Source: an uncultured Acetobacteraceae bacterium
GTDB lineage: Bacteria; Pseudomonadota; Alphaproteobacteria; Acetobacterales; Acetobacteraceae
Reading direction: 5' to 3'
DNA length: 51,259 bases
Assembly: GCA_903877125.1 (NCBI GenBank)
Contig: CAIRCM010000037.1
Location: 1-51,259, forward strand
The translations under genes and the position numbers were made by a program. The notes beneath the pieces are model-generated. The model had not been told where the DNA came from. It was given only the letters and a program-made list of their open reading frames with translations, and did not search any database. Shown here in pieces: positions 34,864 to 42,838 of the stretch. The first letter of the stretch is position 1, and the number at the start of each line of letters is the position of its first letter.

Positions 34864-35823
34864 ATGCAGTATACGACCCTTGGACGAACCGGATTGAAGG
34901 TCAGCGTCGCGGGGTTGGGTTGCGGGGGCTTCAGCCGCCTGGGGCTCACTGCCGGACTGGGGGACGATCACGCTATCGGCATTATCCGCCAAGCCTTGGA
35001 CCTGGGGGTCAATATTGTCGACACAGCTTCGATCTACGGCACGGAGGAGGTCGTCGGCAAGGCTCTTCGCGGCGTCGCCCGGGACAGTGTGGTGATCTGC
35101 ACCAAGACGTCCAAACCCGCGGCCGATGCGACCTTCACCCTCCCCAAGATTCTGGAAAGCCTCGATGGTTCGCTGAAGCGCCTGGGTGTTGACCACGTCG
35201 ATGTCTTCCAGCTCCACGCTGTGCCGCCGTCCGCCTATGGTTTCGTACGCGACGAAATCGCCCCCGCGCTGCTGCGGGAGAAGGAGAAGGGGAAGTTCCG
35301 CTTTCTAGGCATCACCGAGACCGCCCCGAACGATCACGAACAGCAGATGCTGAACCGGGCGACGCAGGATGGACTGTGGGATACGGCGATGCTGGCATTC
35401 AATTTGATGGGTCAGGTCGCGCGCCATCAGGTGTTCCCGCACACGCTCAAGTATGGGATCGGCACGTTGATGATGTTCGCGGTGCGCTCGATCTTCGCGC
35501 GCCCCGATCAGCTCCTGAGTACGGTCAAAGACCTCGCCGCCGCTGGGCTGGTGCCGGCGGCGTTGGCAGAGCGGGAAAATCCGCTCGACTTCCTGGTCTA
35601 CGAAGGCGGTGCGAGCAGCGTGACCGATGCCGCCTACCGTTATGTCCGGCATGAACCCGGGGTGGATGTCGTGCTGTTTGGCACCTCCAACCCCGACCAT
35701 CTGCGTACGAACGTTGAATCGATCCTCAAGCCGCCATTGCCGGATGCCGATCGTGCTCGGTTAGCGACGCTGTTCAGCCATTTGCGCGGTGTGGGGCTGG
35801 AGGTGCCTCCGCCGCGGACATAA
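34864..35823 (+). CDS. Aldo/keto reductase
   Basis: A 319-residue NADPH-type TIM-barrel reductase. The family tetrad is present: Asp and Tyr in NIVDTASIYGTEE, Lys in VVICTKTSK, His in VFQLHAVPP. N-terminal MQYTTLGRTGLKVSVAGLGC is typical of the YeaE/galactose-dehydrogenase-like subgroup. LFGTSNPDHLRTNVESI near the C-terminus binds cofactor phosphate. GGAG upstream supports ATG 34864. Substrate unknown. Confidence 0.92.
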   Translation: MQYTTLGRTGLKVSVAGLGCGGFSRLGLTAGLGDDHAIGIIRQALDLGVNIVDTASIYGTEEVVGKALRGVARDSVVICTKTSKPAADATFTLPKILESLDGSLKRLGVDHVDVFQLHAVPPSAYGFVRDEIAPALLREKEKGKFRFLGITETAPNDHEQQMLNRATQDGLWDTAMLAFNLMGQVARHQVFPHTLKYGIGTLMMFAVRSIFARPDQLLSTVKDLAAAGLVPAALAERENPLDFLVYEGGASSVTDAAYRYVRHEPGVDVVLFGTSNPDHLRTNVESILKPPLPDADRARLATLFSHLRGVGLEVPPPRT

Positions 35824-36045
35824 GTCCGATTTGTTGCACCGCAGAATTTTCTTGCCTTTCCGCGGCAGCCCGGCGATAAGCCCGTTGTCTTTCCGCGTTT
35901 GCGCGATCGGCGGGCCGAATTTGGGCCCACCTGCCCGGGAATATCTCAGTCGAAACGCGTTCGTCCCCATTATCGCGCGGGGCGGCGAACATTCAGGCGA
36001 CCGTCCTTGGCCAAAGGGCTGGCGGCGCTGGAGCTTACCTCTCTC

Positions 36046-37317
36046 GTGACCCAAACCACGTTTGCCAACCTCGGCCTCGCCGAGGGACTTTTGCGCGCGC
36101 TCGTCGCGCGTAATTTCACCATTCCCACCCCCATCCAGCAGCAAGCCATTCCCGCGCTGCTCACCGGCCGCGACCTGCTGGGTATCGCTCAGACCGGCAC
36201 CGGCAAGACCGCCGCGTTCTCCCTGCCGCTGATGCATCATCTTTCGGCCGAAAACGTCCGCATGGCGCAATTCGGCACGCGCGCTTTGATCCTGGCGCCG
36301 ACACGCGAACTGGCGTTGCAGATCGATGAGGCCATTCGCAGCTTCGGCACCCAATCCCGCCTGCGCACCGTCGTCATCATCGGTGGCGCCAGCCGCTTCA
36401 AGCAGGTGGAGGCGATGCGTCGCGGCGCGGATATCGTCATCGGCACGCCCGGCCGGGTCTGCGACCTCATGCAAACGCGGGAGCTGAACCTCAGCGCCGT
36501 GCGCCAGTTCGTGCTGGATGAGGCCGACCGCATGCTCGACCTCGGTTTCATCAAGGACATCCGCCGGATCGTCGCGATGTTGCCGACAGTGCGCCAATCC
36601 GCGCTGTTCTCCGCCACGATGCCGCCCGATGTCGCCGCCCTCGCCAACGGCCTGCTGCGCGATCCCGCCCGGGTTGAGATCGAGCGGATGCCTGAAACAA
36701 CGCCGAACATCGATCAGACCGTTTACCATCTGCCGGTGTCGGGAAAGCTGCCCCTGCTGGGCAAGCTGCTCGAAGATCCGGCGTTCAGCCGGGTGATCGT
36801 GTTCACCCGCACCAAGCGCGGTGCGAACAAGGTCTGCGAAACGCTGGAAATCGCCGGGCATCGGGTGAACGCCCTGCACGGCAACAAAAGCCAGCCGCAG
36901 CGCGAAAAAGCGCTGGATCAGTTCCGCAGCGGACGTGCTCGGGTGCTGGTCGCGACGGACATCGCCGCGCGCGGGATCGATGTGACCGAGGTCACGCACG
37001 TCATCAACTTCGACGTCCCGGTGGAACCCGAGAGCTACGTTCACCGCATCGGCCGCACCGCGCGCGCCGGCGCCGCGGGGCACGCGATCACGTTCTGCGA
37101 CGGATCAGAACGCGGTACGCTGCGGGTCATCGAAAAGCTGATCGGTGGCCCCATCCCGGTGGCCGAGGGCAGCGGACCGCCTCAGCCGCAAACTGCCCCG
37201 ATCGATCCAAGAAAGCAGCGGAACAGTGGGCCCAAGCAGGGCCAAAAGCCGAGCGGTCAGGCACCACGGAAGCCCTTCGTGCAGCGCCGCCCCTCGGGCA
37301 TGAGATCCGCCGCCTAA
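36046..37317 (+). CDS. DEAD-box RNA helicase (RhlE-like)
   Basis: A 423-residue ATP-dependent RNA helicase. The motifs are all present in order: Q motif (FTIPTPIQQQAIP), motif I AQTGTGKTAAF, Ia APTRELALQ, GG, Ib TPGRVCDLM, II DEADRMLDLGF, III SATMP, IV VFTRTK, V ATDIAARGIDV and VI HRIGRTARAG. A short basic tail (RKQRNSGPKQGQKPSG) follows, as in RhlE-type proteins that aid mRNA decay and ribosome assembly. The GTG at 36046 (MTQTTFANLGL) is chosen; upstream frame sequence looks non-coding. The YaiI-type gene starts immediately after the stop. Confidence 0.94.
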   Translation: MTQTTFANLGLAEGLLRALVARNFTIPTPIQQQAIPALLTGRDLLGIAQTGTGKTAAFSLPLMHHLSAENVRMAQFGTRALILAPTRELALQIDEAIRSFGTQSRLRTVVIIGGASRFKQVEAMRRGADIVIGTPGRVCDLMQTRELNLSAVRQFVLDEADRMLDLGFIKDIRRIVAMLPTVRQSALFSATMPPDVAALANGLLRDPARVEIERMPETTPNIDQTVYHLPVSGKLPLLGKLLEDPAFSRVIVFTRTKRGANKVCETLEIAGHRVNALHGNKSQPQREKALDQFRSGRARVLVATDIAARGIDVTEVTHVINFDVPVEPESYVHRIGRTARAGAAGHAITFCDGSERGTLRVIEKLIGGPIPVAEGSGPPQPQTAPIDPRKQRNSGPKQGQKPSGQAPRKPFVQRRPSGMRSAA

Positions 37318-37776
37318 GTGCCGACGACGATCTACGTCGACGGCGACGCCTGCCCGGTGCGGGAGGAGGTTTACAAAGTCTCCGACCGCCTGGGTTTGCC
37401 GGTGTTCGTGGTGTCCAACGGCTCCCGTCCGATCCGGCCCACCGGCCGGCCGCTCGTGCGGTTGATCACGGTCGAGGCCGGCGCGGATGTTGCCGACGAC
37501 TGGATCGCCGAGCACATTACGCATACGGATGTTTGCGTGACGTCGGATATTCCGCTGGCGTCGCGGTGCTTGGCGAAATCGGCGCGCGCGTTGGCGCCGA
37601 ACGGCAAGGTTTGGACGGCGGACAACATCGGTAACGCCCTTGCCGGGCGTGCCGTCGCCCAACACATGCGGGAGATCGGGTTGCCGACCGGCGGTCCGGC
37701 CCCATTGACGAAACAGGACCGTTCCCGCTTTTTGAGCGCGTTAGACAGCGCGATTCAGGCTGCCAAGCGGGGATAG
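37318..37776 (+). CDS. YaiI/YqxD (DUF188) family protein
   Basis: A 152-residue protein of the widely conserved YaiI/YqxD family, whose N-terminus TTIYVDGDACPVREEVYK holds the Asp-rich PIN-like site. VCVTSDIPLASRCL and GKVWTADNIGNALA follow the family. The biochemical role is unknown; it may be a nuclease. The start is GTG at 37318, immediately after the helicase stop, so the two are likely co-transcribed. Confidence 0.9.
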   Translation: MPTTIYVDGDACPVREEVYKVSDRLGLPVFVVSNGSRPIRPTGRPLVRLITVEAGADVADDWIAEHITHTDVCVTSDIPLASRCLAKSARALAPNGKVWTADNIGNALAGRAVAQHMREIGLPTGGPAPLTKQDRSRFLSALDSAIQAAKRG

Positions 37777-37781
37777 AATTC

Positions 37782-38486
37782 ATGTTCGATCGGGTTTTGG
37801 GCGTGCTTGGCGGCATGGGGCCGTTGGCCAGCGCGCAGTTCATGCTGCGGCTGACGTTGCTTACCCCTGCCGAACGCGACCAGGATCATGTCCCCGCCGT
37901 GCTGTGGTCCGATCCGCGGATTCCAGATCGGGGTCGCGGCAAGCTGTCAGGCGGCGATGATCCTCTGCCGTGGCTGCTGCGCGGGATCGCCGGTCTGAAG
38001 CAGGCCGGTGTCGGCGCGATCGCTATCCCCTGCAACACCGCGCATCTCTGGTATCCGGAAATGGCGGCGGCCGCCGGCCTCCCCGTCCTCCATATCGTCG
38101 ATGCCGCTGCCGAGGATCTGCGCCGTCAGGGCATCCGCCCCGGCAAGATCGGATTGATGGGCACCGCCGCGACCCTGGCGATGCGTCTGTACCAGGACCG
38201 TCTGACGTCTCAGGGATGGGAGTGCATCACGCCCGACGACACGCAGATGGCTCAAAAGGTGATGCCGGCGATCGGCTTGGTGAAGGCCAACCGTGTGCTG
38301 GAGGCTTTCGAGCCTCTGTCCGAGGTTGCCAACGATCTCGCCATGCGCGGTGCCTCGGCCGTGGTGCTCGGCTGTACCGAAATCCCACTTGGTATTCAGG
38401 CCGGACCGGCGGCGCGTTTGAAGGCGCCGGTGATTGACACGATCGATGCACTGGCCCGCGCGTCCATTGAATGGGCGCGCGGGTAG
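37782..38486 (+). CDS. Aspartate/glutamate racemase family protein
   Basis: A 234-residue cofactor-independent racemase. The two catalytic Cys occur in AIPCNTAHLWY and LGCTEIPLGI, and the N-terminus has the family LGVLGGMGPLASAQFM. It interconverts L- and D-aspartate or glutamate, perhaps for cell wall or catabolism. The ATG is six bases after the YaiI-type gene, so it belongs to the helicase transcription unit. The long autotransporter gene converges on it from the other strand. Confidence 0.92.
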   Translation: MFDRVLGVLGGMGPLASAQFMLRLTLLTPAERDQDHVPAVLWSDPRIPDRGRGKLSGGDDPLPWLLRGIAGLKQAGVGAIAIPCNTAHLWYPEMAAAAGLPVLHIVDAAAEDLRRQGIRPGKIGLMGTAATLAMRLYQDRLTSQGWECITPDDTQMAQKVMPAIGLVKANRVLEAFEPLSEVANDLAMRGASAVVLGCTEIPLGIQAGPAARLKAPVIDTIDALARASIEWARG

Positions 38487-38492
38487 GAGCGA

Positions 38493-38558
38493 TCAGAACT
38501 CGGTCTTGACCCGCAGGAAGAACTGATTGTCCGACTGGGTCTGGCCGAAGGTGTAGTC
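38493..38558 (-). other. Detached last beta strand of the autotransporter
   Basis: In the frame of the autotransporter, the codons after the TAA at 38559 read DYTFGQTQSDNQFFLRVKTEF and then TGA at 38493. This is the usual final strand of an autotransporter barrel, ending in Phe. The TAA would be one base away from a Tyr codon (TAC or TAT). A point nonsense mutation or sequence error therefore seems likely, and the protein may lack its last strand. Confidence 0.75.
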
Positions 38559-41500
38559 TTAAACGGCGCTGAGGGTGAACGGCCCCTTCTGCGCGATCGT
38601 CATGCCCAGCCCCAGATCGGCGAGGTCGGCATCGCGCTGCGGACCGTAGGCGGTCAAGCCGCCGCCTGAGGTGAAGGTCGCGCTGGTGGCCACCCGGGTC
38701 AGAATCAGGTTCCGGATGTAGTAGGCGTGCACTTCCGGCGTGAGCACCCAGCCATTCGGCTGCGCCACCGTGTATGAGGCACGGCTGCCGAACTTGAGCT
38801 GCCTCACGTCGATATGCTGCGGCGCGACGTTGAGGTCGAACATGCCGCCACCCTGCGTCTGGTGGGCGTCCGCATCCATATGGATTTCCTGGAACGTCAC
38901 GCTCGGCGTCACGACCAGTGCATTGGCGGCATGCCAATCGTAACCGGCGGTCAACCGGGCGTTGAATTGGACGCCCTGGAAATTCGCGGTACGCTGCAGA
39001 CCGAATGCGCTGATGCTTTCCTTGGTATTGTACCAATTCAGGCCGATGGCACCGACGCCGTCGACGAAGAAATTATTGGTGAAATAGGAGCCATACAGCC
39101 CGGCCTGGAACAGCAGGTCGGACGCTGTGTTGCCCGATTGCGACCCGGAAAATTTGATATTGGCGTTTGACAGCGCCATCGCTGCGCCCACCCGCACGTT
39201 CGGCTGAACCAGGGTATCGGCACCCGCTGCCAGCCCGTAGACCGATGCGGTGAAGCCGTTGACGCGCTCTTTCATATTTTGTGTCAGCGTTTCGCCATAT
39301 GGCTTCGCCCAGACGGTCAGGCCGCGCCCGACTTCGTCGCCGCCCCCCATACCCGCGACGTTGTTCCGCATCCCGTAGACGTGGTCGTCGACCGAGGTTG
39401 TCAGACCGCCGTTGTTCGCCAGTTCCTGCGCCAGCAGCGCCAACGCCGTGCCGATCTGGCTGGGCTGCACCTGCTGGAAGAACTGAACCTGCTGGGCCGG
39501 CGTCAACTGACGCAGCGTGACGAAGAGATTCGTCAGCGCCGGTGCGTTGCCGGACAGGAGGAGGGCATCGGCCAGCTGGCCCACACCGCCGATGGCATTG
39601 CTCTGATTGGTCCCACCAGTGCTGGTCAAGCCGCCCGTGTCGCCGCAGAACAGTGTGCAGTAAAGGTTGTTAAGCTGCTGCACCGTCGGCGTGGGGAAGC
39701 TGATGATCAGGGTGTTGGGATTGCTGAGGCTGGCGATCGGGAAATCGAAATATGGGTTGAGGCTGTCGCTGCTCACGGGGGGCAGCGGGCTCGCGGTCAC
39801 ACCACCCGTCGCGGTTACCGCGGGGAACGGGTTCGGGCCTGTGAGGCCCGTGAAGTGCAGCGCGATCTGTGTGCTGCTGACATTGGCGGTGCCGGTGACG
39901 TTCAGCTGTCCGGCGCTGGTCGGATTGACAGTGATGCCGAGCACGCTGCTCGGCGCGGCGTTGTAGTTGCCGATAAGCGCGGCCGCCGACCCACCGATGC
40001 TCAACAAGCCGCTGTTGTTCAGCCCGGGGGCTTGGCCGTTGATGGGCGTTGAGCCTGGTGACAGCCCTATCGTGCCGCCATTGACGGCCAAGGTGGCGCC
40101 CGCCGCGACATTCACCGCGAAACCGTTGGAGATCGTGATGCCGCCGGTGCCGACATTCTGCACGCCGGAATTGACGTTCAAAACGAACAGACCGGTCACG
40201 GTATTGCCGGGCGCGATGGTGCCGCCGCTCAGGTTAACGGTGTTGAAGCCGCTGTTTCCGTTGATTCCGCCGTTCAAGGATCCACCGGTCAGGTTGACCG
40301 TGTCCGGGTTGGTGGCGCTGAGGCTGATGCCCCCGACGATCGAACCGCTGCTGTTGATCGTCGTCGGTCCCTGATCGTTCGTGAGGTTGATCGCGGTTCC
40401 GGTCCCGTTCGCCGGGCCGCCTTGCACCAATCCGGTGTTGTTGATCGTGCCGAGGTTGCCGGCGACATTGATGCCCGTCCCGGTCGGGTCGGACGCGATG
40501 ACGGTGCCAGCGTTCTGGATGTTGTTGAGGGCGCTGTTCGTCGCGATGTTCACGCCGACGCCATTCGGACCGTTGGCCTGGATCTGGCCGGTCGCGCTGT
40601 TCGTGAGGCCTTGCAGCACCCCGCCCGAGGACACGGCCACGGCCGTACCGCCCGGACCATTGGCGGTCACGCTTCCCGAGTTGTTGACGGTGGTGACAAC
40701 GCCGCCCACCTTCACGCCCACACCATTGGTTCCGTTGGCCTGGATTTGCCCGGTGTTGTTCAGCGCACCGACGGTGCCGCCGAGTACGACCGCGGCACCC
40801 GACGAGCCGTTCGCCTGGATTGTGCCGCCGGCGTTGCTGATCGTTCCGACCTGCGCACCCGAAACCACGTTCACGCCAGTGCCGCTGGTCCCGTTCGCGA
40901 AGACGCTGCCCTGGTTCACAAGCTGCTGTAGCGCCCCGGCGATTTGAATACCCGTGCCATTGCTGGCGCCGGCGTTAATCGTGCCGGTCGCGGCGTTGGT
41001 CACCCCGCCGACAACCGCCGTGCCGCCTATGTTCACTGCCGCGCCGCCGGGCCCGGTCGCGAGAATTTGCCCCTGGTTGGTTAGGTTGGTGAGCCCCGTC
41101 TGCACGTCGACGCCGACACCGTTGGTGCCGGTCGCCATGATCGTCCCGGTCGTTCCGTTGGTGATCGTGCCTACGGTTCCGCCGAAACCGGGCGCGCCCA
41201 CCGCAAGGGCCGTGCCGCCGGTATTCGTCGCGAGAATGCTGCCGTTGTTGATCACCGAAGTGATCGAACCGCCAGTCACCTGCACACCCACACCTTGCGA
41301 GCCAGTCGCGCTGATCGTGGCGCCCAAATTGTTGGTGACCGTGCCGACCGATCCGCCGGACACAACCTGGACGCCCGCGCCGGCCTGCCCGGTGGAAAGG
41401 ATTGTGCCGCTGTTGATCAGCGACAGGAGACCGCCGGCGATATTGATCGCCGAATCGCCGCTGGTGCTGGTGGTCTGGATAACGCCGCCGGTCTGGTTGT

Positions 41501-41840
41501 TGATGGTTCCGAGCGAGGTCAGGGTCGCGACACCGATTGCGATGCCGCCTGTCGTCTGCTGGGATTGAAGCGTGCCTGCGTTCTGAATGAATGACGCCCC
41601 CAGAGCGCCAGTCACCACGGCAGGCGCGGCACCCCCGGTGGTGATCGTCAGGCTGCCGGCAACTGTATTATTCAGGGAGTCGCCGTTCCCCAGTGTGAAG
41701 AAACTCGCTGTGCCCGATTGAGCTGTGGTGTTCACATTCGCGGTTTGCGCCCTCACATCCCAGGACAAACCGGCAATGGCCAGGCCAGCGACAGATGCCA
41801 ACAGCGCAGCACGTCGCGATGAGAAGTGGAATTGAGCCAA
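38559..41840 (-). CDS. Large autotransporter with repeat passenger, C-terminally truncated
   Basis: A 1093-residue type V secretion protein. A signal peptide (SSRRAALLASVAGLAIAGLS, residues 7-26) is followed by a beta-helix passenger built of about 15 imperfect units of 25-30 residues (consensus G-x-I-x-A-x-G-x-x-G-x-x-V-x-V). A linker near 500-800 leads to an autotransporter barrel from about 820 (LTVWAKPYGETL, VRVGAAMALSNANIKF, WYNTKESISAFG). An in-frame TAA removes the final strand. The gene starts with TTG at 41840, preceded by GGGGGG. It likely forms a surface-exposed fibre such as an adhesin; the target is unknown. Confidence 0.87.
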   Translation of the reverse strand: MAQFHFSSRRAALLASVAGLAIAGLSWDVRAQTANVNTTAQSGTASFFTLGNGDSLNNTVAGSLTITTGGAAPAVVTGALGASFIQNAGTLQSQQTTGGIAIGVATLTSLGTINNQTGGVIQTTSTSGDSAINIAGGLLSLINSGTILSTGQAGAGVQVVSGGSVGTVTNNLGATISATGSQGVGVQVTGGSITSVINNGSILATNTGGTALAVGAPGFGGTVGTITNGTTGTIMATGTNGVGVDVQTGLTNLTNQGQILATGPGGAAVNIGGTAVVGGVTNAATGTINAGASNGTGIQIAGALQQLVNQGSVFANGTSGTGVNVVSGAQVGTISNAGGTIQANGSSGAAVVLGGTVGALNNTGQIQANGTNGVGVKVGGVVTTVNNSGSVTANGPGGTAVAVSSGGVLQGLTNSATGQIQANGPNGVGVNIATNSALNNIQNAGTVIASDPTGTGINVAGNLGTINNTGLVQGGPANGTGTAINLTNDQGPTTINSSGSIVGGISLSATNPDTVNLTGGSLNGGINGNSGFNTVNLSGGTIAPGNTVTGLFVLNVNSGVQNVGTGGITISNGFAVNVAAGATLAVNGGTIGLSPGSTPINGQAPGLNNSGLLSIGGSAAALIGNYNAAPSSVLGITVNPTSAGQLNVTGTANVSSTQIALHFTGLTGPNPFPAVTATGGVTASPLPPVSSDSLNPYFDFPIASLSNPNTLIISFPTPTVQQLNNLYCTLFCGDTGGLTSTGGTNQSNAIGGVGQLADALLLSGNAPALTNLFVTLRQLTPAQQVQFFQQVQPSQIGTALALLAQELANNGGLTTSVDDHVYGMRNNVAGMGGGDEVGRGLTVWAKPYGETLTQNMKERVNGFTASVYGLAAGADTLVQPNVRVGAAMALSNANIKFSGSQSGNTASDLLFQAGLYGSYFTNNFFVDGVGAIGLNWYNTKESISAFGLQRTANFQGVQFNARLTAGYDWHAANALVVTPSVTFQEIHMDADAHQTQGGGMFDLNVAPQHIDVRQLKFGSRASYTVAQPNGWVLTPEVHAYYIRNLILTRVATSATFTSGGGLTAYGPQRDADLADLGLGMTIAQKGPFTLSAV
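40355..41582. repeat. Passenger repeats of the autotransporter gene
   Basis: About 15 diverged units of 75-90 bases encode stretches of the form NNTGQIQANGTNGVGVKVGG, TNGTTGTIMATGTNGVGVDV and VNQGSVFANGTSGTGVNV. They make a beta-helical or beta-solenoid fold. The units differ enough that they are not a fresh slippage array. Confidence 0.8.
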
Positions 41841-41976
41841 AGAATCGGCCCCCCAAGAGGCAGCGCTGATAACAGTATCCTACGTCCGTGGCGCCTTGTC
41901 CACTACCCAGCGAGATCAAAAATCGAGGTTGTACAACGGCATGACGCCTGTACCACAGGACGGTCCGAGTGCAATT

Positions 41977-42828
41977 TTAAGGATTCTCAGGGCCAGCGCA
42001 ACGTACCGACTCCCGCAACAACAGGGGCCACCGTGAATCCCAACCGTCGCCATGCCCCGCGCCGGCGACGCTTTCGCCACTGACGCAACCATGCCGCCGG
42101 AACCGCCCGACAAACGCCCGAACAACCGCATCATCCACGATCGAATCCTCGGTGCCCCTGAAATGACGTTGCGGGATATCCACCAATGCGTCGGCAAAAT
42201 CGGCGGGATTCAGAGACCCGGTCAGCAGGCCCAGGTGCTGCTGCTCCGTCCAGACCGTGGTATCCAAAACCGCCGCGACGGTTCGGATATTCACCACATC
42301 GTGCCGCCGCGCCGCGATCAGAACCGCCACCGCGCCGCCGCCCGAGAAGCCCACCAGTTCAAGGGATCGCGCCCCGCTCGCCACCAGAAGTTGATCGACA
42401 GCAGCGTTCATGCTCGCAATAACAGACTCTGCGAAACGACCATCCGTCCAATAGTATCGGCGGCAGTACCGGTCGGAATCGAGGTCGACATATTGGCAGG
42501 GGCGCGCCAGATATGCCACCGAGGGTGCTGGGTCGACCGAGGCCAGCTTCAGAGCCACTGGATTCCACGGCGTCGGATCGTCCGACGGCGTGGCGCGGGT
42601 CAACCAGGCATGCCCGTCGCCCTCGAAGTAGATGCGAAGTACCGGAGCGTTGCCGAACCGGACGTGGGAAACGAGCGCGAACGTACCGGTCGAAATATCC
42701 ATCCGCCGCAGTCCCGAGGAGGCGGCAAGGGCGGCTGCGTCGACGCGCGCCGACTGACGATCAGGGGAACACCCCGTCAGAATCGACACCAGCACGGCGA
42801 TGGCAACCCACGCGAGACGGGGAATCAA
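41977..42828 (-). CDS. Alpha/beta hydrolase-like lipoprotein
   Basis: A 283-residue protein whose N-terminus is a lipoprotein signal (MIPRLAWVAIAVLVSILTGC, Cys20 as lipid site). The hydrolase nucleophile motif is GFSGGGA, the His is late in GAGHGDGW, and an acidic residue lies between. The start is TTG at 42828 with AGGGG nine bases upstream; longer frames would have no signal. It overlaps no gene but follows the O-antigen-ligase-like gene by ten bases. Its function may be a cell-envelope or polymer-linked esterase, which is inference. Confidence 0.75.
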   Translation of the reverse strand: MIPRLAWVAIAVLVSILTGCSPDRQSARVDAAALAASSGLRRMDISTGTFALVSHVRFGNAPVLRIYFEGDGHAWLTRATPSDDPTPWNPVALKLASVDPAPSVAYLARPCQYVDLDSDRYCRRYYWTDGRFAESVIASMNAAVDQLLVASGARSLELVGFSGGGAVAVLIAARRHDVVNIRTVAAVLDTTVWTEQQHLGLLTGSLNPADFADALVDIPQRHFRGTEDSIVDDAVVRAFVGRFRRHGCVSGESVAGAGHGDGWDSRWPLLLRESVRCAGPENP

Positions 42829-42838
42829 TGACTTCCCC

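Noticed and set aside
40355-41582. Tandem repeat array as a mobile or CRISPR feature
   Set aside because: The repeats encode a beta-solenoid passenger in frame with a signal peptide and barrel, so they are protein repeats.
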